NCBI GenBank assembly: GCA_900316685.1
Contig: ONDS01000016.1
Coordinates: 1 to 64,000, forward strand
DNA from: an uncultured Prevotellaceae bacterium
Lineage (GTDB): Bacteria > Bacteroidota > Bacteroidia > Bacteroidales > Bacteroidaceae
Length of the DNA stretch: 64,000 nt
Direction: 5' to 3'
Of the stretch, positions 7,882-16,555 are shown piece by piece. Made by a program: the position numbers and the translations under genes. The notes under the pieces were generated by a model. That model searched no databases. It saw only the letters and a list, made by a program, of their open reading frames with translations, and had not been told where the DNA came from. Positions within the stretch are counted from its first letter, which is position 1. Every line of letters starts with the position of its first letter.

Positions 7882-10800
7882 TCACGAATCATATTCCTGC
7901 CAACTCTTCACCTTGATGTCGTTCTCACCCATGCTGCAGAAGGCCTCGATGAAGGCTTTAGCCAAACGTGTGTTGGTCAACAAGGGGATATTGTGGTCGA
8001 TGGCGCCACGACGGATGCGGTAACCATTGGTCAACTCGCGCTTTGTCTGGTTCTTAGGCACATTGATAATCAGGTCGAAGCAGTGCTCGCTGATCATGTC
8101 CAACACATTGTTTGTGCCATCCTCGTCAGGCCAGCCTACAGCCTGGGCCTTGACTCCGTTCTCATTGAGGAATTTGGCGGTACCTCCGGTGGCGAACAAC
8201 TCATAACCGCGCTTGACAAGCAGACGACAGGGCTCCAGCAGGTCAACCTTACCTTTCACACCGCCCGAAGAGATAAGCACGCTGTGCTTGGGGATGCGAT
8301 AGCCGGTGGCGATGAGCGCATTCAGAAGGGCCTCGTGAAGGTCGTCACCCAGACAACCCACCTCGCCGGTCGACGACATGTCAACACCCAGCACGGGGTC
8401 GGCATTCTGCAAACGGGCGAAGGAGAACTGCGAGGCTTTCACACCGATACGGTCGATATCGAACTCGCTGCGGTCGGCACGGGTATAGGGGGCGTCGAGC
8501 ATGATCTTGGTGGCGGTCTCAATGAAATTGCGCTTCAGTATCTTGCTCACGAAGGGGAAGGAGCGCGATGCTCGCAGGTTACACTCTATCACCTTCACCT
8601 GACGGTCCTTGGCCAGGAACTGGATGTTGAACGGTCCGCTGATATTCAACTCATGGGCTATCTTGCGGGCTATCTTCTTGATTTGGCGGATGGTGGAGAA
8701 ATAGATGTGCTGGGCGGGGAATACCATGGTGGCGTCGCCGGAGTGAACGCCGGCGTATTCGATATGCTCGCTCACTGCATATTCCACCACTTCGCCCTTG
8801 TCGGCCACGGCATCAAACTCTATCTCCTTGGTCTCCTGCATGAACTGGGAAACTACCACGGGATATTCCTTGCTCACCTCGGTGGCCATCTTCAGGAATC
8901 GCTCCAGTTCCTCATCGCTGTAGCATACGTTCATGGCGGCACCGGAGAGAACGTACGAAGGACGTACCAATACGGGATAGCCTACCTCGCCGATGAACTC
9001 CTTGATGTCGTCCAACGAGGTGAGGGCACGCCATGCGGGTTGGTCGATACCTAATTTGTCAAGCATGGCACTGAACTTGTCGCGGTTCTCGGCACGGTCG
9101 ATATCTATCGGCGAGGTACCTAAAATGGGCACTCCCTGACGGTGCAACTTCATGGCCAGGTTGTTGGGTATCTGTCCGCCCACGCTCACGATCACGCCAC
9201 GAGGCGCTTCCAGATCAATCACATCGAGCACACGCTCCAATGACAACTCATCGAAATAAAGGCGGTCGCACATGTCGTAGTCGGTGGACACCGTCTCGGG
9301 GTTGTAGTTGATCATGATTGACTTGTAACCCAACTTGCGGGCAGTCTGGATGGCGTTCACCGAGCACCAGTCAAACTCTACCGACGAACCGATGCGGTAG
9401 GCTCCGCTTCCCAGCACCACCACACTCTTCTCGTTCTTGTAATAATCAATGTCGTGGTTCTTGGCTGCATAGGTGAAATAGAGGTAGTTGGTCAGTTCGG
9501 GATGTTCGCTGGCCACGGTGTTGATACGTTTCACCGTAGGCAGGATGCCGTGCTGCTTACGATGGCGACGCACGGCTAGGTTCTCTTTCTCCATGTTGCC
9601 GCTCTTGGGTTTCAATACGAATCGGGCGATCTGGAAATCGCTGAAACCGGCGGCCTTCACCTCGCACAGGAATTCATCGCTGATGTCTTCCAGACGGTCG
9701 AACGTCTGCAATTTACGCTTTAGGTCGACAATACGTTTCAAACGGCTGATGAACCATTTGTCGATCTTCGTCAACTCCTCGATGCGCTCAATGGTGTAAT
9801 CTTCTTCCAAAGCCTGGGCAATGGCGAAAATACGAAGGTCGGTGGGGTTCTGCAACTCCTCGTCGAGGTTCTCAAAGCGTGTGTGGTCGTTGCCTACGAA
9901 TCCGTGCATGCCTTGGCCTATCATACGCAGACCCTTTTGTATCATCTCCTCGAAAGAACGACCGATTGACATGATTTCGCCCACGCTCTTCATCGACGAA
10001 CCAATCTGTCGGCTGACACCGGCAAACTTGGTGAGGTCCCAACGGGGTATCTTGCAAATCATGTAATCCAACTGTGGTGCCACATAGGCTGAATTGGGCG
10101 TGCCCATCTCGCCTATCTGGTCGAGGGTGTAGCCCAAGGCTATCTTGGCAGCCACAAATGCCAGGGGATAACCCGTGGCCTTCGATGCCAAGGCACTGCT
10201 TCGACTCAAGCGGGCGTTCACCTCGATGATGCGGTAGTCGTTGGTCTCCGCATTGAAGGCGAACTGTATATTGCACTCGCCGACGATGTTCAAATGGCGT
10301 ACGCAGCGAATGGACAATTCCTGGAGCATCTTCACTTGCTCGTCGGTAAGTGAGCAGGTGGGGGCGACAACGATCGATTCGCCGGTGTGTATGCCTAACG
10401 GGTCGAAATTCTCCATCGAGGCGACAGTGAAGCAATGGTCGTTGGCATCGCGTATCACCTCGAACTCAATCTCTTTCCAACCCTTCAGCGACTCTTCCAC
10501 CAAGATCTGGGGGGCGAAGGTAAAGGCACTCTCGGCCAACTCAACAAATGTGCTCTCGTCGGGACAAATACCACTGCCCAGACCGCCCAAGGCATAGGCG
10601 GAACGGATCATGATGGGGAAACCGATGCGACGGGCAGCCGACAATGCTGCGTCCATATCTTCAACGGCTTCGCTGACAGGGGTCTTCAGCGAGGCGGAGT
10701 CCAACTTCTTGACGAACAGGTCGCGGTCTTCGGTATCCATGATGGCTTCCACACTCGTGCCCAACACTTCTACTCCATATTCCTTCAACGTGCCGTTGCG

Positions 10801-11103
10801 GTAGAGTTCCGTGCCGCAGTTCAAGGCGGTTTGGCCTCCGAAGGCCAACAAAATACCGTCAGGACGCTCTTTCTTGATGATTTCGGTGACGAAATGCGTG
10901 TTCACAGGTTGGAAATACACCTTGTCGGCTATGCCCTCCGAGGTTTGGATAGTGGCGATATTGGGATTCACCAAGACAGAGGAGATGCCTTCTTCGCGAA
11001 GGGCTTTCAATGCTTGTGAACCACTGTAGTCAAACTCGCCGGCTTGCCCAATCTTCAAGGCTCCCGAACCTAATACCAATACTTTCTTGAGTTTCTTTTC
11101 CAT
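7882..11103 (-). CDS. carB: Carbamoyl-phosphate synthase large subunit
   Basis: Makes carbamoyl phosphate for pyrimidines and arginine. Starting at the ATG at 11103 the product has 1073 residues, the usual CarB length. An upstream in-frame start would add 37 residues encoded across the promoter and was rejected. Two homologous ATP-grasp halves are visible (GSGALKIGQAGEFDYSG near residue 12; GSGAYRIGSSVEFDW in the second half). A C-terminal MGS allosteric domain (SSGGVKGKV, LFATGGTAKFL) completes the chain. Several signature segments read like the CAD/CPS1 type of animals rather than the E. coli type. No carA is adjacent, so the glutaminase subunit must be encoded elsewhere. Confidence 0.95.
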   Translation of the reverse strand: MEKKLKKVLVLGSGALKIGQAGEFDYSGSQALKALREEGISSVLVNPNIATIQTSEGIADKVYFQPVNTHFVTEIIKKERPDGILLAFGGQTALNCGTELYRNGTLKEYGVEVLGTSVEAIMDTEDRDLFVKKLDSASLKTPVSEAVEDMDAALSAARRIGFPIMIRSAYALGGLGSGICPDESTFVELAESAFTFAPQILVEESLKGWKEIEFEVIRDANDHCFTVASMENFDPLGIHTGESIVVAPTCSLTDEQVKMLQELSIRCVRHLNIVGECNIQFAFNAETNDYRIIEVNARLSRSSALASKATGYPLAFVAAKIALGYTLDQIGEMGTPNSAYVAPQLDYMICKIPRWDLTKFAGVSRQIGSSMKSVGEIMSIGRSFEEMIQKGLRMIGQGMHGFVGNDHTRFENLDEELQNPTDLRIFAIAQALEEDYTIERIEELTKIDKWFISRLKRIVDLKRKLQTFDRLEDISDEFLCEVKAAGFSDFQIARFVLKPKSGNMEKENLAVRRHRKQHGILPTVKRINTVASEHPELTNYLYFTYAAKNHDIDYYKNEKSVVVLGSGAYRIGSSVEFDWCSVNAIQTARKLGYKSIMINYNPETVSTDYDMCDRLYFDELSLERVLDVIDLEAPRGVIVSVGGQIPNNLAMKLHRQGVPILGTSPIDIDRAENRDKFSAMLDKLGIDQPAWRALTSLDDIKEFIGEVGYPVLVRPSYVLSGAAMNVCYSDEELERFLKMATEVSKEYPVVVSQFMQETKEIEFDAVADKGEVVEYAVSEHIEYAGVHSGDATMVFPAQHIYFSTIRQIKKIARKIAHELNISGPFNIQFLAKDRQVKVIECNLRASRSFPFVSKILKRNFIETATKIMLDAPYTRADRSEFDIDRIGVKASQFSFARLQNADPVLGVDMSSTGEVGCLGDDLHEALLNALIATGYRIPKHSVLISSGGVKGKVDLLEPCRLLVKRGYELFATGGTAKFLNENGVKAQAVGWPDEDGTNNVLDMISEHCFDLIINVPKNQTKRELTNGYRIRRGAIDHNIPLLTNTRLAKAFIEAFCSMGENDIKVKSWQEYDS

Positions 11104-11160
11104 TTGTTGTTGGATTGTTATGTTGACGATATCTGTAATTTTCCTTCTTTTTCCAAGCTG

Positions 11161-11168
11161 CAAAAGTA
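11161..11168 (-). promoter_or_regulatory. Promoter -7 element for carB (TACTTTTG)
   Basis: On the minus strand TACTTTTG fits the -7 consensus and leaves a leader of about 55 bases to the ATG at 11103. No clear -33 TTTG is seen. Confidence 0.55.
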
Positions 11169-11300
11169 CGAATTTTATATGAAATTCATTCTTTTTTTTG
11201 ATAACATTTACCAAACTTTTTTATCCTTACATAATTCGCACATAAATATACCATCAATAGGGGCGATGAAATAGCCCCATCTTCAAAATCTTCACTACAA

Positions 11301-11332
11301 TTTGTGTATGAACGAATAATGTCTTATATTTG
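11301..11332 (+). promoter_or_regulatory. Promoter for the ABC ATPase gene
   Basis: TTTG (11301-11304) and TATATTTG (11325-11332) are 20 bases apart. The leader to the ATG at 11368 is about 30 bases. Confidence 0.75.
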
Positions 11333-11367
11333 CATGGAAAAAAGGAGAAAAGTACCTTTTACTGACT

Positions 11368-12171
11368 ATGAACAGCAATCCTACCATCGAACTGCACCAA
11401 CTGGCCATAGGCTATAAATCGCGCCACCGCAATATCATCGTGGCGCAAGATATCAACGCTCAACTCTATGCGGGATGCATGACTTGTCTCATCGGTCCCA
11501 ATGGGGTGGGGAAGTCTACGCTCATGCGTACGCTGGCTGCTTTTCAGAAACCTATGGCGGGTGGCATCTTGCTGCAAGGAAAACCGTTGGAGGATTACTC
11601 CGACAACATGTTGGCGAAGACCTTGAGCGTGGTGCTCACTGAAAAGTTGGATGTCATCAATATGACCGTTCGTGAACTGGTCGGAATGGGCCGCTTGCCT
11701 TATTCCGGATTTTGGGGTACGTTGAACAAGGAAGACGGCGAAGTTGTCGACCATGCGATGGAGAGGGTGGGGATTATGGACTTGGCAGGCAGGAGGGTTC
11801 TGACGCTCTCCGATGGCGAACGCCAAAAGGTGATGATAGCCAAGGCATTGGCCCAGCAGACTCCTCTCATCTTGTTGGATGAACCGACGGCGTTTCTTGA
11901 TTATCCTTCTAAAGTAGAGATTCTTCAACTCATGCATCGTCTTTGTAAAGAAGAGGACAAGACTGTAATGCTCTCCACTCACGACCTGGAGCTGGCATTG
12001 CAGATAGCCGACAACTTATGGCTCTTGCTCGACGATGGGTCGTTGAATATTGGCTCTCCCCGTGAATTGGCCGACAGTGGGGTCCTCACGCATTTCATAG
12101 AAAGGGAAGGTATCACCTTCGACAGACAGCAATTGGCGGTGGTGGTCAACAACAAGGGCGCGGAATTGTAA
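11368..12171 (+). CDS. ABC transporter ATP-binding protein, iron-siderophore/cobalamin (FecE/BtuD) type
   Basis: A 267-residue ATPase that would energise a FecCD-type permease. Visible: Walker A GPNGVGKST (about residue 45), Q-loop region, signature LSDGERQK (canonical LSGGE with Gly replaced by Asp), Walker B LILLDEPTAFLD and the switch His in STHDLELA. The insertion MGRLPYSGFWG between Walker A and the signature is typical of FecE/BtuD ATPases. The cognate permease and binding protein normally lie in the same operon but are absent here. The substrate (ferric siderophore, haem or corrinoid) cannot be told. Its stop codon lies inside the terminator loop. Confidence 0.9.
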   Translation: MNSNPTIELHQLAIGYKSRHRNIIVAQDINAQLYAGCMTCLIGPNGVGKSTLMRTLAAFQKPMAGGILLQGKPLEDYSDNMLAKTLSVVLTEKLDVINMTVRELVGMGRLPYSGFWGTLNKEDGEVVDHAMERVGIMDLAGRRVLTLSDGERQKVMIAKALAQQTPLILLDEPTAFLDYPSKVEILQLMHRLCKEEDKTVMLSTHDLELALQIADNLWLLLDDGSLNIGSPRELADSGVLTHFIEREGITFDRQQLAVVVNNKGAEL

Positions 12172-12187
12172 TCCGCGCCCTTGTTGT
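12149..12187. terminator. Bidirectional terminator overlapping the ABC gene stop codon
   Basis: A 16-bp perfect stem (ACAACAAGGGCGCGGA and its complement) has a 7-base loop that contains the TAA stop of the ABC ATPase gene. It lies between two converging genes. Confidence 0.85.
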
Positions 12188-12206
12188 AAATAAGGTTATC
12201 GAGATA

Positions 12207-14201
12207 TTACCTGCTCTGTTCCACCTGTTGGATGACTCGCACGTTCTGTTGTTCGATAGCCGTGAGGTTTACTTTCCTGGAAACAGGACGATACCATCCC
12301 TGACGCTCAAAGTAATTCTTCATGTCCTGAGTGTCGAAGATATAGCCATGACGGGCGTAAATCTCGTTCCTCATGATCTTCAGCTGCCATGTGGTGTATC
12401 CTTGCAGGTCACCCGGGTTAATGCGGTCAGTGGATGCCCATGGGAACATGCCTTGGCCGCGGGCATAGAATGTGGATGCCTTTTCCTGTTGCTGTTGCTG
12501 CTGTTGGGCTTGTTGTGCCTGCTTGGCTATTTCTGCCTGTTGCTGTTGTTGCTGCTGTATGCGCTGCTGCTCCAATTGTTTGGCTTTTTCCTGCTCTGCA
12601 AGGGCTTTGGCTTGGGTATCGTCTACCTTGGGAGCGACCTCGGGCGAGGTAGTTGATGCAAGGTCGGTATTCTCAGGATTGCCTTCAACTGTAGTCGTAC
12701 TGTCGGTTGTGGCTACACCGATGATTTTGTCGTCACCTTCGTTTCCTTCAGTTGGGTTGCTGGTTGTTGTGGTCGTCGAAGGTTTGTCGCTGTCTTTATT
12801 TGACAGGTAGTCGTAGAGGAAATAACCTCCCACGCCCAATCCGGCAGCCAAGAGTAAACCGAGGACTACCCAAAGCCATGCCTTGCTCTTCTTGGGCTCA
12901 TCAGAATTGGTTCCACCAACTCCCGTCGGAGGGGTATAACCGCCCTTGGGCTGTTGGCTGGCCGGCTGGCTGGGTTGTTGGTATCCTTGCTTTCCTGGTT
13001 GCTGGTAACCTGGCTGACGCGGAGGTTGATAGCCTTGGGCAACTTGGGTGGCCTGTGGTCCTTGAGGCTGTGCGGGTGTTGGTTGTTGGTAGGGCTGCTG
13101 GTAACCGGGCTGCTGGTAAGCGGGATTTTGTGTGTGGGTTCCAGCGGCATTGACGGCACCTGCTGCTCCTGCCACCACTGTCGCGGCTGCGGCTGCGGCA
13201 GCAGCTTTTCTTGCTGCTTCTTCCGCAGCTTGTCTCGCTGCTGCTTCCTCGGCGGCTTTCCTTGCGGCGGCTTCGGCGGCCTGTCTCGCTGCTGCTTCCT
13301 CAGCGGCTTTCCTTGCTGCTTCTTCCGCAGCACGCCTTGCTGCCTCTTCCTCGGCGGCTTTCCTTGCGGCTTCTTCCGCAGCACGCCTTGCTGCCTCTTC
13401 TTCAGCGGCTTTCCTTGATGCTTCTTCCGCAGCACGCCTTGCTGCCTCTTCCTCAGCGGCTTTCCTTGCTGCTTCTTCCGCAGCACGCCTTGCTGCCTCT
13501 TCCTCTGCGGCTTTCCTTGCTGCTTCTTCCGCAGCACGCCTTGCTGCCTCTTCCTCAGCGGCTTTCCTTGCTGCTTCTTCCGCAGCACGCCTTGCTGCCT
13601 CTTCCTCAGCGGCTTTCCTTGCTGCTTCTTCCGCTGCTTGTCTGGCTGCTGCTTCCTCTGCTGCTTTCCTTGCGGCTTCTTCCGCTGCTCGTCTTGCTGC
13701 CTCTTCCTCGGCGGCTTTCCTTGCAGCTTCTTCCGCTGCCTGTCTGGCTGCTGCTTCCTCTGCAGCTTTACGTGCTGCTTCGGCGGCGGCAGCTTGTTGC
13801 TGGCTTCTTAAGGCGTCTTCTTGGGTGAAGATGGGTACATTATTCGTGCCGTATTGCTGCGGCTGAACAGGTTGCTGGGGAATCTGTGTTTCATAAGATG
13901 GCTGCTGCTGCATGGGCTGCTGCATAGGCTGCTGTTGCATGGGCTGCTGGGGAATAGGCGGCTGCTGCATGGGCGGCTGGGGAATGGGCGGCTGGGGAAT
14001 GGGCGGCTGCTGCATGGGTTGCTGGGGCTGTATGGGCGGCTGCTGCAAGGGCTGGGTTGCAGCCATTTGCGGATTATATCCCTGTTGACTGGGTTGCTGC
14101 ACAGGGCCATTGTTGACTATGGCTTTTTGCTTTTTCCCACATGCCGGACAGTACTTGGCATTGTCTGCCAGCTGCATGTTGCAATATTGGCATCTTTTCA
14201 T
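12207..14201 (-). CDS. Zinc-ribbon, Ala/Glu/Arg-repeat, single-pass membrane protein with C-terminal YARHG domain
   Basis: A 664-residue modular protein. It starts with a zinc ribbon (CQYC ... CPAC, residues 4-21), then a Gln/Pro-rich linker (32-128). Next comes a repeat of about 11 near-identical 17-residue units (about 144-330) predicted to be a long charged helix, and a second Gln/Pro/Tyr linker. One transmembrane helix lies at about 441-463 (AWLWVVLGLLLAAGLGVGGY), followed by a Thr/Asn-rich stretch and a Gln-rich coil. The end matches the YARHG domain (IMRNEIYARHGYIF ... GWYRP), placed outside the cytoplasm by the single helix. The repeat resembles the TolA central helix, so spanning the envelope is plausible, but function is unknown. 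Confidence 0.85.
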   Translation of the reverse strand: MKRCQYCNMQLADNAKYCPACGKKQKAIVNNGPVQQPSQQGYNPQMAATQPLQQPPIQPQQPMQQPPIPQPPIPQPPMQQPPIPQQPMQQQPMQQPMQQQPSYETQIPQQPVQPQQYGTNNVPIFTQEDALRSQQQAAAAEAARKAAEEAAARQAAEEAARKAAEEEAARRAAEEAARKAAEEAAARQAAEEAARKAAEEEAARRAAEEAARKAAEEEAARRAAEEAARKAAEEEAARRAAEEAARKAAEEEAARRAAEEASRKAAEEEAARRAAEEAARKAAEEEAARRAAEEAARKAAEEAAARQAAEAAARKAAEEAAARQAAEEAARKAAAAAAAATVVAGAAGAVNAAGTHTQNPAYQQPGYQQPYQQPTPAQPQGPQATQVAQGYQPPRQPGYQQPGKQGYQQPSQPASQQPKGGYTPPTGVGGTNSDEPKKSKAWLWVVLGLLLAAGLGVGGYFLYDYLSNKDSDKPSTTTTTSNPTEGNEGDDKIIGVATTDSTTTVEGNPENTDLASTTSPEVAPKVDDTQAKALAEQEKAKQLEQQRIQQQQQQQAEIAKQAQQAQQQQQQQEKASTFYARGQGMFPWASTDRINPGDLQGYTTWQLKIMRNEIYARHGYIFDTQDMKNYFERQGWYRPVSRKVNLTAIEQQNVRVIQQVEQSR
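13212..13772 (-). repeat. 51-bp tandem repeat inside the YARHG-protein gene
   Basis: About 11 copies of a 51-bp unit encode the 17-residue unit RKAAEEEAARRAAEEAA, with a variant RKAAEEAAARQAAEEAA at both ends of the array. Copies in the middle differ by only a few bases, which suggests recent expansion and likely copy-number variation. Confidence 0.9.
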
Positions 14202-14263
14202 GATTTCGTTTTTTTATAGTTAATAATTATTTTCAGGTCAATCGGCTTAATAATTTCTTGATG

Positions 14264-14271
14264 CAAAGATA
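14264..14271 (-). promoter_or_regulatory. Promoter -7 element for the YARHG gene (TATCTTTG)
   Basis: On the minus strand TATCTTTG fits the consensus and lies 62 bases upstream of the ATG at 14201. No clear -33 element is seen. Confidence 0.5.
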
Positions 14272-14310
14272 TGAAAAAAATGCTTACATTACAAGAAAAA
14301 AGGTTTTTTA

Positions 14311-14342
14311 TTTGCTGACATCTGAATTTATTTGTATTTTTG
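14311..14342 (+). promoter_or_regulatory. Promoter for the NusG-like gene, almost no leader
   Basis: TTTG (14311-14314) and TATTTTTG (14335-14342) are 20 bases apart, a full consensus promoter. Only four bases separate the -7 element from the ATG at 14347, so the transcript should start at or within a few bases of the start codon. Confidence 0.75.
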
Positions 14343-14346
14343 GCCC

Positions 14347-14970
14347 ATGAATCAGGATGCACAGATAGCTAACGCCAACAATGTCGATGTTCAACAGTCC
14401 AGAAATCTGATTGATACAATCGACAAGGAGGCAAAAGATACCACACCATGGTTCGCCATCCGTTTGTTTGGTGGACGCTCTTCAGAAGTCGCCGACTTTT
14501 TCAAGGAAAAGGAGGTGGAATCCTTTATTCCTTTGCGTATGGTGGACTTCATGGATAAGAATGGGAAAATACGCCAAGCGCTGCGTCCTGTGGTCCGCAA
14601 CCTGCTCTTTGTGAAGAAAACCATCACCGTGCGCCATCTCAATGAACTGATGATGGAAAGTGGTCGCCAGATGATGGTCATCCGCAAAACGAAAGGTTCT
14701 GCCGAATATTATGAGATACCAGCCAAGCAGATGCTCGATTTCAGGATGATGTGCAATCCTGAATATGCTCAAGCTCTTTTCTTAAGCGGCGAAGAGGCGC
14801 AAATAAAAATCGGCGACCCAGTGCTCGTATCGCATGGGCCGCTCAAAGGAATTACCGGGCGCTTGGTCAGGCAAAACAAGAAATATTACCTCCTAAAGGA
14901 AGTGCCGGGGCTCGGGGTGATGGTCAAGGTGTCGAGATGGTGTTGCAAACCTCTCAATACTCACTCGTGA
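14347..14970 (+). CDS. UpxY/NusG-family transcription antiterminator
   Basis: A 207-residue protein with an NGN domain from about residue 31 ([18 protein letters not shown]) and a C-terminal KOW motif ([19 protein letters not shown]). In Bacteroides, UpxY proteins are encoded at the head of capsule operons and promote read-through of their leaders. This one is not next to a polysaccharide operon, so its target is unclear. The in-frame TTG at 14332 precedes the -7 box and was rejected; no ATG or GTG occurs between 14347 and the NGN domain. The 3' end overlaps the converging prfC gene by 17 bases. Confidence 0.8.
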   Translation: MNQDAQIANANNVDVQQSRNLIDTIDKEAKDTTPWFAIRLFGGRSSEVADFFKEKEVESFIPLRMVDFMDKNGKIRQALRPVVRNLLFVKKTITVRHLNELMMESGRQMMVIRKTKGSAEYYEIPAKQMLDFRMMCNPEYAQALFLSGEEAQIKIGDPVLVSHGPLKGITGRLVRQNKKYYLLKEVPGLGVMVKVSRWCCKPLNTHS

Positions 14971-16522
14971 AGTGGAACTTGATATGCTTGAAGTCTTCCT
15001 GGGCCATGGTTAACACATAGCCGGAATCAGCCAGGAACACATCACGTCCTTCGCGATCCTTGGCCATATATTGGTATTTGCGCTTTTTGAAATTGTCCAG
15101 TTCCTTCTCATCGTCACTCTCTATCCAACAAGCCTTATACAGGTGAACGGGCTCCCATCGGCATTTGGCACCGTATTCGTTTTCCAAACGGTACTGGATC
15201 ACTTCAAATTGCAATTGTCCGACGGTTCCGATAATCTTCCTTCCATTGAACTGGTTGACAAACAGTTGGGCGACACCCTCGTCCATCAACTGCTCTATGC
15301 CCTTTGCCAACTGCTTCTGCTTCATAGGGTCGTCGTTCTCTATGTACTTGAACATCTCTGGCGAGAAAGAGGGGAGACCACGGAAATGGATTTGCTCGCC
15401 TTCTGTCAAGGTGTCGCCAATCTTGAAAATGCCATTGTCGGGCAATCCCACGATGTCGCCCGGATAGGCTTCGTCGATGGTCTCCTTGCGTTGGGCCATA
15501 AACTGTGTGGGTGAGGAGAAACGCAGGGTCTTGCCTTGGCGAACATGAAGGTATGGCTGGTTGCGGACAAATCGGCCACTGCATACCTTGCAGAAAGCGA
15601 TGCAGCTGCGATGGTTGGGGTCGATGTTGGCGGTGATTTTGAAAATGAAACCGCTGAATTTGGGCTCTTCGGGGTCAACCATACGCTCCTCGGCTTGGGT
15701 GGGTTTGGGCGACGGGGCTATCTTGACGAAACAATTCAGCAACTCCTGCACTCCGAAATTGTTCAGGGCGCTTCCGAAAAAAACGGGAGCCACCTCGGCA
15801 CTGCGATAGGTGTCTACATCGAAGGGGGGATATACCCCGTCTACCAGTTCCAAATCGTCCCTGAGTTGTTGTGCATCCTGCTCACCGACGCGGTCGTCCA
15901 ATTCCGATGAATGTATGTCCACTTCCACCTTCTCCGTCACACGTTGCTTGTCGGGCGTAAACAGGTCCAACTTGTCTTCGTAAATATTGTATACTCCCTT
16001 GAAACGGGCTCCTTGGTTGATGGGCCATGACAAGGGACGAACCTTGATTTGAAGCTCACTTTCCAACTCGTCCAACAAGTCGAAGGGATCGCGACCTTCA
16101 CGGTCCATTTTGTTGATGAATATGATGACAGGGGTGTTGCGCATCCTACACACGTTCATCAGCTTACGGGTCTGAGTTTCCACGCCCTTGGCTCCGTCAA
16201 CCACGATGATGGCGCTGTCGACGGCGGTCAGCGTGCGATAGGTGTCTTCGGCAAAATCCTGGTGGCCCGGGGTGTCGAGGATATTAACTTTATACCCTTC
16301 ATAGTCGAACTCCATCACCGAGGTACTCACCGAAATACCGCGCTGCTTCTCTATGTCCATCCAGTCGCTGGTGGCTGTCTTGCGTATCTTGTTGCTCTTC
16401 ACGGCACCAGCTACTTGTATCTGACCGCCAAACAAGAGGAATTTCTCGGTCAGCGTGGTCTTACCGGCATCAGGGTGCGATATGATGGCGAATGTTCTCC
16501 TTCTTTCTATTTCAGCATTCAT
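14954..16522 (-). CDS. prfC: Peptide chain release factor 3
   Basis: GTPase that recycles RF1/RF2 from the ribosome after termination. The 522-residue length fits the family. G-motifs are visible: [13 protein letters not shown] (G1), RGISVS (G2), DTPGHQDF (G3), NKMDREGRD (G4). An RF3-specific C-terminal region follows (FKFSGFIFK-type beta barrel around [10 protein letters not shown]). It is the last gene of a leftward group LysE-type exporter, DUF4924, rfbD, prfC with gaps of 6 to 33 bases. Its 3' end overlaps the NusG-like gene on the other strand. Confidence 0.96.
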   Translation of the reverse strand: MNAEIERRRTFAIISHPDAGKTTLTEKFLLFGGQIQVAGAVKSNKIRKTATSDWMDIEKQRGISVSTSVMEFDYEGYKVNILDTPGHQDFAEDTYRTLTAVDSAIIVVDGAKGVETQTRKLMNVCRMRNTPVIIFINKMDREGRDPFDLLDELESELQIKVRPLSWPINQGARFKGVYNIYEDKLDLFTPDKQRVTEKVEVDIHSSELDDRVGEQDAQQLRDDLELVDGVYPPFDVDTYRSAEVAPVFFGSALNNFGVQELLNCFVKIAPSPKPTQAEERMVDPEEPKFSGFIFKITANIDPNHRSCIAFCKVCSGRFVRNQPYLHVRQGKTLRFSSPTQFMAQRKETIDEAYPGDIVGLPDNGIFKIGDTLTEGEQIHFRGLPSFSPEMFKYIENDDPMKQKQLAKGIEQLMDEGVAQLFVNQFNGRKIIGTVGQLQFEVIQYRLENEYGAKCRWEPVHLYKACWIESDDEKELDNFKKRKYQYMAKDREGRDVFLADSGYVLTMAQEDFKHIKFHFTSEY

Positions 16523-16555
16523 TATTTTATAATATAATGTATTCCTTGATTCCTT

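Noticed and set aside
13132-13866. Ala/Ser-rich open frame opposite the 51-bp repeat
   Set aside because: It exists only because the repeat has no stop codons in that frame; the opposite strand encodes a protein with recognisable domains at both ends.
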